Shown here: positions 7,719-17,144 of the stretch, piece by piece
Position numbering within the stretch: position 1 is the first letter of the stretch
How the letters are laid out: each line of letters opens with the position of its first letter
Assembly (NCBI GenBank): GCA_040119125.1
Contig: JBEDTR010000017.1
Location: 62,001-126,000, forward strand
Origin: Pacificitalea sp040119125
Lineage (GTDB): Bacteria; Pseudomonadota; Alphaproteobacteria; Rhodobacterales; Rhodobacteraceae
Length of the DNA stretch: 64,000 nt
Direction: 5' to 3'
Made by a program: the position numbers and the translations under genes
Notes under the pieces: generated by a model
Told to the model about the DNA's origin: nothing
Databases searched by the model: none
What the model saw: the letters and a program-made list of their open reading frames with translations, nothing else

Positions 7719-10187
7719 ATGGCCCGAACTTTCCGCTGGCTCCTGCGCATCTTTGTTGCAGTGTCGCTGCTGGCTATGACCGGCGCGCTCGGCATCTACT
7801 GGCTCGCCGGACGCTCCCTGCCCGATTACGATGCCACCCATGAGGTCGCGGGCCTGTCCGGGCCGGTCGAGATCGTGCGCGACCATGCCAATGTGCCGCA
7901 TATCTTTGGCGATACTGATCCCGATGTCTTCTTTGGGCTGGGCTTCGCCCATGCGCAGGATCGGCTGTGGCAGATGACGGTGATGCGTCGCACGGCGCAG
8001 GGCCGCCTGTCAGAACTGTTTGGAACCCGGACCCTGCGCACGGATGAATTGCTGCGGCGCATGGATCTATATGGGGCAGCCGTGGCCTCCGTCGCGGATC
8101 AGGACGCGCCCACGCGCGCCGCGCTGGACGCCTATGCCGCCGGGGTCAACGCGTGGGTCGATACCGTGAACCAAGACGCGTTGGGACGCGGCGCGCCGGA
8201 ATTCTTTCTGTTCGCCCCCGAGATCCAGCCGTGGCGCCCGGCGGACAGCATTGCGATTGTCAAATTGATGGCCTTGCAACTGACCTCAGCCATGCCGCGC
8301 GAGGTGCTTCGCGCCCGGTCCTCGCTGGCGCTGTCGCCGCAGCGGCTGCGCGACATCCTCCCCGATGCGCCGGGGGTCCCGGTCACTGCCTTGCCGCAAT
8401 ACGGCAGCCTGTTTCCCAACCTGCCCGCCAATACCCCGCTGGTGCCGCGCGATGGCGACCATGGCTACGCGTTGCTGCCCGTGCCGGAGATCGACCTTGC
8501 GGGCGCGTCAAATGCCTGGGCCGCCGCACCGGATCGTTCCGCCGCCGGAGGCTCGCTGTTGGCCTCCGACCCGCATCTGGGCCTGTCTGCACCGTCGATC
8601 TGGTATCTGGCGCGGCTGGAATTGGACACCGGCGGGGTCATCGGCGGCACAATCCCCGGCATCCCAATGGTGCTGAACGGACGCTCAGACGCGCTGGGAT
8701 GGGGCATCACCGCGACGGGCATGGACGACCAGGACGTGTTCATCGAGGAAGTGAACCCTGCCAATCCCGCGCAATATCGCAGCCCGCGCGGCTGGGTCGA
8801 TTTCGACAGCCGCCGCTCGATCATTCGGATCAAGGACGCGGCCCCCGTCACGATCGAGTTGCGCCGCACGCAGAACGGGCCGGTCATGCCGGAAGGGCAT
8901 TTTGGGCTGGCCAATGTGACGCCTCCGGGCCATGTCGCGGCGCTGGCATGGACCGCGCTTGACCGCGATGACCGGTCGCTCACCGCCGCGATGGGGCTGA
9001 TGCATGCGCGCGGGGTCGGCCAAGCCATCGACGCAATGGAAGGCTTTGTGGCGCCCGCGCTGAACCTGACGCTGGCCGACCGTCGCGAGATCGGTTTCAA
9101 GATGGTGGGCAAGCAACCGGCGCGTTCAATCGATCAGCGCGGACAGGGGCGCATCCCGTCGCTGGGCTGGCAGATGGCGAACCGCTGGCAGGGCACCCTG
9201 CCCTATACCGACAACCCGGAGGTCCGCGAGCCAACCAGCGGCATTCTGGGCAATACCAACAACAAGATCACCGATCGGCCTTTTCCGAACCACATCACTT
9301 TCGACTGGGGCGACACGCAGCGCATCCAGCGCTGGCAGAAGCTGATGCAGGACCGGCAGGTTCACACGCGCGAAAGCTTCATCGACGCGCAGCTGGACAC
9401 GGTGTCCTTCACCGCCCGGTCCCTGCTGCCGCTGATCGCCGCCGATTTGTGGTTCACCGGCGAGGCCGCCGAGGAAGGCACACCGGAACGCCAACGCCAG
9501 CGCGCGCTGGAGCTTCTTGCCAATTGGAACGGCGAGATGAACGAGCATCTGCCCGAACCGCTGATCTACGCCGCGTGGCTGCGCCAATTGCAGATCCGTC
9601 TGATCCGCGACGAGCTCGGCCCCCTGTCGACCGAATTCCACCATCCTGATCCGATCTTCATCGAGCGGGTATACCGCGACATCGACGGAGCCGCCGCATG
9701 GTGCGACGTGGTGCAAAGCGCAATCACCGAAACCTGCACCGACCTCGCCCGCATCGCATTGGACGAGGCGCTGATCTGGATTGACGAAAATCATGGCGGC
9801 GCGCTGGAATCCCTGCGCTGGGGCGATGCGCATACCGCGCGCCACGATCACGCGGTGCTGGGCGACGTGCCGGTCCTGAAATGGATCGTCAATATCCGCC
9901 AAAGCACGTCGGGGGGCGACAATACGTTGCAACGTGGCCAGACCATAGGCACCGGGCCGGAGCCCTTCGCCAATGTCCATGCCGCGGGCTACCGCGGGGT
10001 CTATGATCTGGCCGATCCCGACAGCTCGGTCTTTGTGCTGGCCACGGGCCAGTCGGGGCATCCGCTCAGCCGACACTATGATGATCTGGGAGAGTTGTGG
10101 CGGCGGGGCGATTACATTCCGATGTCGCTTGACCCGGAACTGGCCCGCGCCGCGGCGGTGGGCGTGACGGAACTGCTCCCCAAGTGA
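7719..10187 (+). CDS. penicillin acylase family N-terminal nucleophile hydrolase
   Basis: An 822-residue protein of the penicillin G/acyl-homoserine-lactone acylase family, which matures by autocleavage into alpha and beta chains. The predicted beta-chain nucleophile is Ser264 in GASNAW, followed by ASDPHLGL and WYLARLE, all family signatures. The N-terminus has one hydrophobic helix at about residues 8-29, so it is exported or membrane-anchored in the periplasm. The start is ATG 7719; earlier in-frame codons at 7623 onwards give an unrelated leader. Substrate could be amides, acyl-homoserine lactones or peptides. It is divergent from the dehydrogenase gene and ends at a bidirectional terminator. 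Confidence 0.92.
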   Translation: MARTFRWLLRIFVAVSLLAMTGALGIYWLAGRSLPDYDATHEVAGLSGPVEIVRDHANVPHIFGDTDPDVFFGLGFAHAQDRLWQMTVMRRTAQGRLSELFGTRTLRTDELLRRMDLYGAAVASVADQDAPTRAALDAYAAGVNAWVDTVNQDALGRGAPEFFLFAPEIQPWRPADSIAIVKLMALQLTSAMPREVLRARSSLALSPQRLRDILPDAPGVPVTALPQYGSLFPNLPANTPLVPRDGDHGYALLPVPEIDLAGASNAWAAAPDRSAAGGSLLASDPHLGLSAPSIWYLARLELDTGGVIGGTIPGIPMVLNGRSDALGWGITATGMDDQDVFIEEVNPANPAQYRSPRGWVDFDSRRSIIRIKDAAPVTIELRRTQNGPVMPEGHFGLANVTPPGHVAALAWTALDRDDRSLTAAMGLMHARGVGQAIDAMEGFVAPALNLTLADRREIGFKMVGKQPARSIDQRGQGRIPSLGWQMANRWQGTLPYTDNPEVREPTSGILGNTNNKITDRPFPNHITFDWGDTQRIQRWQKLMQDRQVHTRESFIDAQLDTVSFTARSLLPLIAADLWFTGEAAEEGTPERQRQRALELLANWNGEMNEHLPEPLIYAAWLRQLQIRLIRDELGPLSTEFHHPDPIFIERVYRDIDGAAAWCDVVQSAITETCTDLARIALDEALIWIDENHGGALESLRWGDAHTARHDHAVLGDVPVLKWIVNIRQSTSGGDNTLQRGQTIGTGPEPFANVHAAGYRGVYDLADPDSSVFVLATGQSGHPLSRHYDDLGELWRRGDYIPMSLDPELARAAAVGVTELLPK

Positions 10188-10225
10188 GCGCGGGTGGCGG
10201 CGTGGGTGTTTACGGCACTTCCCAA

Positions 10226-10257
10226 CGAAAAACGCCGCCTCTGATCAAGAGGCGGCG
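10226..10257. terminator. bidirectional intrinsic terminator between convergent genes
   Basis: A perfect ten-base stem (CGCCGCCTCT at 10233-10242 with AGAGGCGGCG at 10248-10257) and loop GATCA. The A-run just before it (10228-10232) becomes a T-run for the minus-strand gene ending at 10281; the plus-strand acylase gene probably shares the hairpin. Confidence 0.8.
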
Positions 10258-10280
10258 CTGACTTATCTGATCTGATCGCG

Positions 10281-11108
10281 TCAGAGCAGCGGCGCGAAAT
10301 GCGCGTGCACTGTTTCCCAGTGTTCGCGCGACGCGGCTGCCAGCAAGGTGCCATCACGCACGCCGGGGCCATAGCTGCGCCCGTCCAGCATGGCGACATG
10401 GCCGCCCGCCTCCTGCACCAGCAGCACACCAGCCGCGTGATCCCATGGCCACAAAGAGCCCGACAGCGCGAACCCGGTATGCCCCGCCGCGATGGTCCGA
10501 TATTCGTGACAGGCACAACGCAGGGACAGGATCCGACGGAACGAGGGGAAGCTGGCAGCGATTTTCGACTGACGCTGCGGCGGCAACATCGGCAGAGGGA
10601 CATACCCGACCATATCCGCCAGACGCTCGGGCCGGCGGGTCTGCAGGCGCTGGGGTTCCGCGCCGCGTCGATTGTGCCACGCCCCCTCGCCCTTATGCGC
10701 CGTCATCCAGTCGTCATTGACCGGATCATACAACAGGCCGAACTGGGTTTCGCCGTTAAAGCTGACGGCCAGCATGACACCGAAGGTCGACAGGCCGGAG
10801 GCAAAATTCCAAGTGCCATCGACGGGATCCAGAATGACGCACCAGCCCGGCGCGCCGGGCTCATTGAGCAAGGCAGGATTTCCGACGGCAGCTTCCTCGC
10901 CCAGAAAACGCGCTTCGGGAAGGATATCTGAGACCGCTTCGGTGATGATCGCCTCGGCGCCGAGGTCGGCCGCCGTGACGAGATCGTCCGGTCCGGATTT
11001 AGCCCGAATGTCCTCGGCGCCCATCGCGCGGAACCGGGGCAGGATCTCGGACTTGGCGGCCCTTCGGACGACCGAAACGAGCGCTTCGGCAATGCGGGGG
11101 TCGAGCAT
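10281..11108 (-). CDS. inositol monophosphatase family protein (possible histidinol-phosphatase or CysQ-like)
   Basis: A 275-residue metal-dependent phosphatase. The three family motifs are intact: FLGEEAAVG (metal-binding Glu), ILDPVDGTWNF (metal-binding Asp pair) and LWPWDHAAGVLLV near the C-terminus. The start is ATG 11108 with GGAG nine bases upstream; the open frame continues to 11363 but that part lacks family similarity. Possible substrates are inositol monophosphate, histidinol phosphate or adenosine bisphosphate; the sequence does not decide. It stands alone, ending at the shared terminator. Confidence 0.9.
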   Translation of the reverse strand: MLDPRIAEALVSVVRRAAKSEILPRFRAMGAEDIRAKSGPDDLVTAADLGAEAIITEAVSDILPEARFLGEEAAVGNPALLNEPGAPGWCVILDPVDGTWNFASGLSTFGVMLAVSFNGETQFGLLYDPVNDDWMTAHKGEGAWHNRRGAEPQRLQTRRPERLADMVGYVPLPMLPPQRQSKIAASFPSFRRILSLRCACHEYRTIAAGHTGFALSGSLWPWDHAAGVLLVQEAGGHVAMLDGRSYGPGVRDGTLLAAASREHWETVHAHFAPLL

Positions 11109-11521
11109 GGGATCGTCTCCGACTACTGTCCAGTCGCGCGGCGGTGCCGTGGCGCGCCTTCGGCAGATCGGGCGTTCGCCACCTGAGACCGAAGCGCCAC
11201 CGCGCTTGCGGGAGGGGTGCCCTGTGTGGCTCAGAAAGGCAAGCGCCAATGGCTGCAAACGCAGCAAAACGCCGCGGGAGGTCGGGCGACGCCCTGTAAT
11301 TGCACGATAAACCGGCGGACAACCGGTCGCCCTGCGATGGGCGGCCCAGCGCATGAGATACACAAAACCCAGTAGCTCAGACAGGTCTTACATATGAATT
11401 AGACAGTATACGGGAGGGAGGGATCAAACGAGACCGCCGCAGCGCAATGGCTGATACCATCGCGGGCCGCCCAACTGCCGCAGGGGACAGAAGAGGGGGC
11501 GGCCGACTTGTCGTCAGCCTA
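11109..11521. other. 413-base intergenic stretch without a gene
   Basis: Promoter region of the phosphatase gene on the right side of its start and downstream region of the murein hydrolase. No convincing reading frame was seen. It holds an eight-base inverted repeat at 11465-11504 described separately. Confidence 0.5.
11465..11504 (-). terminator. inverted repeat downstream of the MepK-like gene
   Basis: GGCCGCCC at 11465-11472 pairs perfectly with GGGCGGCC at 11497-11504. It starts 17 bases after the stop of the minus-strand hydrolase gene. There is no T-run, so a Rho-independent role is uncertain. Confidence 0.4.
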
Positions 11522-12091
11522 TCAGCTGCCCCAGCTGCGGACCGGGCCGCAATCCATGTGCACGAAGTTCGAGCCGGAATAGCGACCGACGCCACCGGCC
11601 TTACACGACACGGCGGCACGAGCCATCTGGCTTACCGAGCGGGAGCCGAGACGCAGGTCGGCGGCTTTACCGGTCATGTGAAGGGAGCTTTTCGCGACAC
11701 CGGAGGAGCGGGAGCGCAGCATGGCATTGGTGGCAGGCGAGCGGTAACCGGACAACAGGACATAAGGTTCGCTGACATCGAGAAGCGAATGTGACGCGGC
11801 CATGATGTCGAGAGTCCGGGTATCGATGCGGATCGCTTCGTTGCGGCGCCAGTCCCGCATGAAGTGGTTCACCTCGGCGAGCGCGTCGCCGATATAGTCG
11901 CCTTCGACCCAATAGATCGTGTCCATGCTTTCGCCGGTCCGGCCATTATACATCTTGATGCGGCGGATATCGCCCGCGCCTTTCAAGAAGCCGAAAGCGT
12001 TGGCGTAGGTCGGTGCTGCGACGAGCGAGGTGGCGGCGAATGCCTGCAACAATCCACGCCGAGAGACACCTTTGGAGGCTGTGTTGTCCAT
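11522..12091 (-). CDS. mepK: Tat-exported DUF882 murein endopeptidase (MepK/YcbK-like)
   Basis: A 189-residue peptidase M15A-type protein (DUF882). The zinc-site pattern is intact: LSGYRSPATN, SLHMTGKAADLR and the late FVHMDCGPVRSW. The N-terminus has a twin-arginine signal, SRRGLLQAFAATS, with cleavage near YANA, so it acts in the periplasm. E. coli MepK cleaves 3-3 (L,D) crosslinks in peptidoglycan. The start is probably ATG 12091; in-frame ATGs at 12148 and 12181 would lengthen the tail before the Tat motif. It is divergent from an L,D-transpeptidase that makes the crosslinks it would cut, the same gene partnership as ycbB-ycbK in E. coli. Confidence 0.88.
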   Translation of the reverse strand: MDNTASKGVSRRGLLQAFAATSLVAAPTYANAFGFLKGAGDIRRIKMYNGRTGESMDTIYWVEGDYIGDALAEVNHFMRDWRRNEAIRIDTRTLDIMAASHSLLDVSEPYVLLSGYRSPATNAMLRSRSSGVAKSSLHMTGKAADLRLGSRSVSQMARAAVSCKAGGVGRYSGSNFVHMDCGPVRSWGS

Positions 12092-12487
12092 GGTCGGTCC
12101 TGCCTGTCCCGTTTCCTTGGACCGCACATTGGCGGCCCCTTTTTTCATCTCATCCCCAGATGTGGGATTGTTATAGGTCATGCAAATTCTCCGGCCAAGG
12201 GCGCATTGAAAGGGCGCGTTGCTGATGGGCGCCAGTAGGCAAGAAATTGCTTAACACGGGGTGAGCGTTGCAGATTTACCAAGCCTCGAGACGAAACTCA
12301 CGACGCCAAAAACCCAACGTGACCAAGGCGGAGCTGCTTAAGTCCCTGAAATTTATGACTTGGGTGATTAAAATTCGAGCAAAATACGTTCGAAGAAAGG
12401 GTTCCATGAAACTTTTGTTGGTGGACAGGTGATCGGGGCGGTGAGACTCTGCGCACAAACGATATCTCCCTCCGCCGAGGTGCTCCC
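12092..12487. promoter_or_regulatory. divergent promoter region of mepK-like and ldt genes
   Basis: About 400 bases between two divergent start codons, more AT-rich than its surroundings around 12330-12420. It must hold both promoters. I saw no palindrome strong enough to name an operator. Confidence 0.5.
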
Positions 12488-14248
12488 ATGCTCGCATCAC
12501 CATCCGCTTCCCTGCTTGAATTCTCCTGCAGGCCCCTCGTCAGATCCGTCCGGGCCAGCCGGTCGCTCGCGGCGCTTTTCGGCACGGCTGCACTGCTGGC
12601 ATTGCCGCTAGGCGCCCTGCCCGCGATGGCGCAAACGGCGGTGGTTCAGGCCGCCCCGGGCCAGCCTGTGACCGACATTGCCGCCGCTGTGCAGCCCGCC
12701 GTGGCACGAGCCGCGCCCGATACATCTGCAATGGCGCGCACGACCGCGTTCAAACAGGCGGTCGCCGCTGCAGCCGCCGAAGACGAGGCTATCGCCACGT
12801 TTTATCGCGAGACCGATTATCGCCAGATCTTCACGGGCAGCGAAGACCGGGCCCGGCTTGAAGCATTGCTAAGCGCGCTATCCACGGCGGGCGATCACGC
12901 CCTGCCAGTCGCACGTTACGACCTCAACGGGTTGATGCAGACACTTCGCGATGTGCGCAGCCAGCGCGATCTGGGCCGTGCCGAAGTCGCCGCCGCGCGG
13001 GTTTTCCTCGCCTATGCGCGCGATGTGCAAACGGGCGCTTTGGAGCCAAAGCGCGTTGACGCCGGGATCGTTCGCGAGATCCCTCGCCGTGATCCCGTCG
13101 CGCTTCTGCGCGCCTTTGCCGAGGCACAACCGCGCGCCTATATGCGTTCACTCGCCCCCACGACGCCGGAATACGCCCGCCTGCTGAAAGAGAAGATGCG
13201 CCTGCAACGCCTGATCGCCGCTGGCGGTTGGGGCGAGACGGTGCGCGCTGGCGCCTTGAAGCCCGGCAGCGATGGCGCCGATGTAATTGCGCTTCGGAAC
13301 CGTTTGATTGCGATGAATTATCTGCCGCGAACCGCCAGCGTGGCCTATGACGCCGCGATGCAGCAGGCGGTGCAGCAGTTTCAGACAGATCACGGCCTGG
13401 AAACCGACGGGGTCGCCGGCCCCTCCACGCTGGAAGAAGTCAACGTGCCCGCGTCCAAGCGGCTCGAGTCTGTCGTCGTCGCGATGGAACGCGAACGCTG
13501 GATGAATTTTGACCGCGGCACCCGCCATGTGCTGGTCAACATTGCCGACTTCAGCTCCAAGATCGTTGACGATGGCGAAGTCACCTTCCGCACCCGATCT
13601 GTCGTTGGCGCCAATTCGTCGGATCGTCGCACGCCGGAATTCTCCGATCAGATGGAGCATATGGTCATCAACCCGACCTGGCATATTCCGCGCTCCATCG
13701 TGACCAAGGAATACCTGCCGCAGATGCAGCGTAATCCCAATGCGGTCAGCCATCTGAACGTGGTTGACAGCCGCGGTCGCGTCGTGCCGCGCGGGGCCGT
13801 GAACTTCCGCGCCTACAGCGCCAGAACCTTTCCGTTCCAGATGAAACAGCCGCCATCGCGAACCAATGCGCTGGGTCTGGTGAAGTTCATGTTCCCCAAT
13901 AAATACAACATCTACCTGCACGACACCCCGTCCAAAAGCCTGTTTGCCCGTGAAAGCCGCGCGTTTTCCCATGGGTGTGTGCGCCTCGGCGATCCGTTTG
14001 ATTTCGCCTATGCGCTGCTGGCGCGGCAGACTGACAATCCAAAGGAATTCTTCCAGTCCAAGCTTCGCTCCGGTCGTGAAAGCACGGTCAAGCTCGACCA
14101 GCCGGTGCAGGTGCATTTGATCTACCGCACGGCGGTCGCCGAGCCGAAGGGCAAGATGAACTTCCGTCGCGATGTTTATGGCCGGGATGGCCGGCTGTTT
14201 GACGCGCTGGTCGCAGCCGGGGTGGTCTTGTCAGATCTGGAAAGCTAA
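12488..14248 (+). CDS. L,D-transpeptidase with peptidoglycan-binding domain (YcbB/LdtD-like)
   Basis: A 586-residue periplasmic enzyme that forms 3-3 crosslinks between meso-diaminopimelate residues. Residues 1 to about 49 are a long signal peptide ending LPAMA-Q. An N-terminal scaffold domain follows, then a PG_binding_1 domain at about 255-320 with FQTDHGLETDGVAGP, then the YkuD catalytic domain with SHGCVRLGDP, whose cysteine is C497. The large inserted lid between the binding and catalytic domains fits the YcbB class, not the small YbiS class. The gene is divergent from the MepK-like hydrolase and ends at a strong terminator. Confidence 0.92.
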   Translation: MLASPSASLLEFSCRPLVRSVRASRSLAALFGTAALLALPLGALPAMAQTAVVQAAPGQPVTDIAAAVQPAVARAAPDTSAMARTTAFKQAVAAAAAEDEAIATFYRETDYRQIFTGSEDRARLEALLSALSTAGDHALPVARYDLNGLMQTLRDVRSQRDLGRAEVAAARVFLAYARDVQTGALEPKRVDAGIVREIPRRDPVALLRAFAEAQPRAYMRSLAPTTPEYARLLKEKMRLQRLIAAGGWGETVRAGALKPGSDGADVIALRNRLIAMNYLPRTASVAYDAAMQQAVQQFQTDHGLETDGVAGPSTLEEVNVPASKRLESVVVAMERERWMNFDRGTRHVLVNIADFSSKIVDDGEVTFRTRSVVGANSSDRRTPEFSDQMEHMVINPTWHIPRSIVTKEYLPQMQRNPNAVSHLNVVDSRGRVVPRGAVNFRAYSARTFPFQMKQPPSRTNALGLVKFMFPNKYNIYLHDTPSKSLFARESRAFSHGCVRLGDPFDFAYALLARQTDNPKEFFQSKLRSGRESTVKLDQPVQVHLIYRTAVAEPKGKMNFRRDVYGRDGRLFDALVAAGVVLSDLES

Positions 14249-14292
14249 ACCGCAGGGGCGCAATCGTGCCCTGCCCCGTGAAAGTCTCCAAG

Positions 14293-14330
14293 GGACCGGG
14301 CCGCGACATGCGCCCGGTCCTTTCTCGTTT
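14293..14330 (+). terminator. intrinsic terminator after the L,D-transpeptidase gene
   Basis: Nine-base stem GGACCGGGC (14293-14301) with GCCCGGTCC (14312-14320), followed by the T-rich tract TTTCTCGTTT. Confidence 0.85.
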
Positions 14331-14371
14331 CTGGACCGGTTCCCTGTCAGGCTTGGGCCAGGAGGAACGCG

Positions 14372-15502
14372 ATGAGCCGTCCGGTTGCAGATCACAGCAT
14401 TGCAGACATCGCCGCCGCGCTTGGCGCCGCGTATGAGGGCAACGGGGCGCTGCGCCTGATTGGCGCGGCCGAGCCCGCGCATGCGTCGCGTGATCAACTC
14501 GCTCTCGCAATGGACCCTCGCTACGCCGACGAATTGCAGCATGGTCAGGCGCGCGCTGCCGTTTTGTGGGAGGGCGCGGATTGGCGCGCGTTTGGACTTG
14601 AGGCTGCGATTTTTGTGGCCCGGCCGCGCTACGCAATGGCTGGGCTGACCGCGCATCTTGCCCCTCCGCGGGCCATCGCCCGCGGTGTGCATCCGCAGGC
14701 CTGCGTCGATGCAAGCGCGCTGATCGGACCGGGCGCGGCCATCGGTCCTTTCGTGGTCATCGGGCCAGGCGCACGGATCGGCGCCAATGTCCGGATCGCC
14801 TCGCATGTCAGCATCGGCGCCAATGCCGTCATCGGGGTCGATGCGCTGATCCTGGACGGGGTGCGCATTGGCCATGACGTGCGCATCGGCGACCGTTTCG
14901 TCGCGCAGCCCAACGCCGTGATCGGCGGCGACGGGTTCAGCTTTGTCACGCCTGAACCGGGTGCGGTGGAGGCGGTGCGTCGCAGTCTGGGCGATACGGG
15001 CGGGGCCACGCAATCGGCCTATGCCCGGATCCATTCTCTGGGCGCGGTGAGCATCGGTGACGACGTCGAGATCGGCGCCAATGCCTGCATTGATCGCGGC
15101 ACGGTCGCCGATACGGTGATCGGGCGCGGCACCAAGATCGATAACCTCGTGCAGGTCGGCCATAACGTCCGGGTGGGCGAGGATTGCCTGCTCTGCGGTC
15201 AGACCGGCATCGCGGGCTCAACCCGGTTGGGCAATCGCGTCGTGTTGGGCGGACAGGTTGGCGTCACCGATCACCTGATCATTGGTGACGATGTGATCGC
15301 TGGCGCGGGCACCTTGCTGCGCACCAATCAGGCCAATGGCCGTGTGATGCTGGGCAATCCTGCCATGCCGATGGCCGCATCGGTGGAAAGCTACAAGGCC
15401 CTGCGCCGCCTGCCGCGGCTTCTCGCGCGGCTCGGCGCGGAACGTGGCGCCACGGCCTCGCAGAACAACAACAGGCTTTCAAACCGAGGCGAGACAGACT
15501 AA
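14372..15502 (+). CDS. lpxD: UDP-3-O-acylglucosamine N-acyltransferase
   Basis: A 376-residue enzyme of lipid A synthesis that adds the second 3-hydroxyacyl chain, from acyl-ACP, to UDP-3-O-acylglucosamine. It has the N-terminal uridine-binding domain (1 to about 100) followed by many left-handed hexapeptide repeats of the form IGxxAxIG up to about residue 320 and a C-terminal helical tail. The catalytic histidine is in QVGHNVRVG, near residue 263. AGGAGG precedes the ATG. It stands outside the common bamA-lpxD-fabZ-lpxA cluster and instead leads a set with an acyl carrier protein and a ketoacyl synthase. Confidence 0.95.
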   Translation: MSRPVADHSIADIAAALGAAYEGNGALRLIGAAEPAHASRDQLALAMDPRYADELQHGQARAAVLWEGADWRAFGLEAAIFVARPRYAMAGLTAHLAPPRAIARGVHPQACVDASALIGPGAAIGPFVVIGPGARIGANVRIASHVSIGANAVIGVDALILDGVRIGHDVRIGDRFVAQPNAVIGGDGFSFVTPEPGAVEAVRRSLGDTGGATQSAYARIHSLGAVSIGDDVEIGANACIDRGTVADTVIGRGTKIDNLVQVGHNVRVGEDCLLCGQTGIAGSTRLGNRVVLGGQVGVTDHLIIGDDVIAGAGTLLRTNQANGRVMLGNPAMPMAASVESYKALRRLPRLLARLGAERGATASQNNNRLSNRGETD

Positions 15503-15546
15503 ATAACTGGCAACAGGCACAGGCAGTTACCAGAAAGGCCCCGCGG

Positions 15547-15819
15547 ATGAGCGAGACCGTCAAGGACAAGGTGATCGAGATCATCGCCGAACAGGCCGTG
15601 CTGGACCGATCCGATGTGACGATGGACGCGACGCTAGAGGCTCTGGGCATCGACAGTCTCGGGCTTGTCGAGAGCATTTTCGCCATCGAGGAAGCCTTCG
15701 ATATCGAAGTGCCATTCAATGCCAATGAACCCGAGCAGAGCGATTTCGACATCTCCTCCGTCGCGGCAATTGTCGGCGCGGTCGAAGGGCTGGTCGCCGC
15801 ACAGCATCAAGGGGCCTGA
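15547..15819 (+). CDS. acyl carrier protein
   Basis: A 90-residue acidic four-helix carrier. The phosphopantetheine attachment serine is S37 in GIDSLGLVES, and the second helix IFAIEEAFDIEVPF is typical. It differs from a housekeeping AcpP in its longer third loop and shares features with specialised carriers such as the rhizobial AcpXL. It lies 44 bases after lpxD and 40 bases before a ketoacyl synthase, so it probably carries an acyl chain destined for lipid A or another envelope lipid. Confidence 0.9.
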   Translation: MSETVKDKVIEIIAEQAVLDRSDVTMDATLEALGIDSLGLVESIFAIEEAFDIEVPFNANEPEQSDFDISSVAAIVGAVEGLVAAQHQGA

Positions 15820-15859
15820 ACCGCGGGCCTAACCCCGCAACGCAGACCAAGGGAAGCGC

Positions 15860-17068
15860 ATGAAACGGGTCGTCATCACTGGACAGGGCACGGTCAATGC
15901 GCTTGGCATGAATGCCCCCGACACCTGCGCCGCGCTGGCCGAGGGGCGCTGTGGCATCACTGCGATCAACGTCCGGGATGTGGAGCGTCTGTCGATACGG
16001 ATCGGCGGGCAGGTGCGCGGCTTTGAGCCCGAAGACCATTTCAATCGCCAGCAGATCGCGCTCTACGACCGCTTCACCCAATTCACGGTTCTCGCCGCGC
16101 GCGAGGCAATCGCGCAATCGGGCATCGATTTCACCGGTGATCTGGCGCTGGAGGCTGGCGTCGTGCTGGGCACGGCGGGTGGCGGCGTGAACACTTGGGA
16201 TGAAAATTACCGGACCGTCTATGAGGACGGCAAAAACCGCGTGCATCCTTTCGTCGTGCCAAAGCTGATGAACAATGCCGCCGCCAGCCATGTCTCGATG
16301 GAAAACAACCTGATGGGGCCGAGCTTCTCGGTCTCGACGGCCTGTTCGTCATCAAACCACGCGATGGGACAGGCGTTTCACCTGATCCGGGGCGGCGTCA
16401 CCCGCGCCATGGTCACCGGCGGCTCCGAGGCGATGTTGTCCTTTGGTGGGATCAAGGCATGGGAAGGTTTGCGCGTCATGTCCCGCGACGCCTGCCGTCC
16501 GTTTTCGGCCAATCGCAACGGCATGGTGCAGGGCGAAGGCGCTGCCGTCTTTGTGTTCGAAGAATATGAGCACGCCCGCGCCCGCGGTGCCGAGATCCTC
16601 GCCGAAGTGGTTGGGTTCGCCATGACCTCGGACGCCGCCGACATCGTGATGCCCTCGAAGCAAGGCGCGGCGCGGGCCATTTCTGGGGCGCTCCGCGATG
16701 CCCGGCTGAACCCCGACCAAATCGGCTATATCAACGCTCATGGCACCGGCACCGCCGCCAATGATAAAACCGAATGCGCGGCGGTGGCTGATGTTTTTGG
16801 CGCGCATTCCGATGCGCTGATGATCTCCTCCACCAAATCGATGCACGGCCATCTGATCGGCGGCACCGGCGCGGTGGAATTGCTGGCCTGCATCATGGCG
16901 CTGAAGGATGGCATCATCGCGCCCACCATCGGCTATGAAGAGCCCGACCCCGAATGCGCGCTCGACGTCGTGCCGAATGAGGCGCGCCATGCGCCGGTCG
17001 ATGCGGTGCTGTCGAACGCGTTTGCCTTTGGCGGGCTGAATGCGGTGCTGGCGCTGCAAAAGATATAG
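15860..17068 (+). CDS. beta-ketoacyl-ACP synthase II-type
   Basis: A 402-residue condensing enzyme of the FabF/FabB family that extends acyl-ACP with malonyl-ACP. The catalytic triad is intact: C162 in STACSSSNHA, H294 in NAHGTGTAAND and H329 in SMHGHLIGGTG. The His-His pattern marks a true elongating enzyme. It follows the special carrier protein and lpxD, so I infer it works on a dedicated acyl chain and is not the housekeeping FabF. The precise chain is unknown. Confidence 0.93.
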   Translation: MKRVVITGQGTVNALGMNAPDTCAALAEGRCGITAINVRDVERLSIRIGGQVRGFEPEDHFNRQQIALYDRFTQFTVLAAREAIAQSGIDFTGDLALEAGVVLGTAGGGVNTWDENYRTVYEDGKNRVHPFVVPKLMNNAAASHVSMENNLMGPSFSVSTACSSSNHAMGQAFHLIRGGVTRAMVTGGSEAMLSFGGIKAWEGLRVMSRDACRPFSANRNGMVQGEGAAVFVFEEYEHARARGAEILAEVVGFAMTSDAADIVMPSKQGAARAISGALRDARLNPDQIGYINAHGTGTAANDKTECAAVADVFGAHSDALMISSTKSMHGHLIGGTGAVELLACIMALKDGIIAPTIGYEEPDPECALDVVPNEARHAPVDAVLSNAFAFGGLNAVLALQKI

Positions 17069-17144
17069 GCTCACCCTGCCCCGGCTATGATCGGCCCGGC
17101 CCCTGCTGGCTTTGATTTGCTCTAAATACTCGTGCTCCGCCGGC

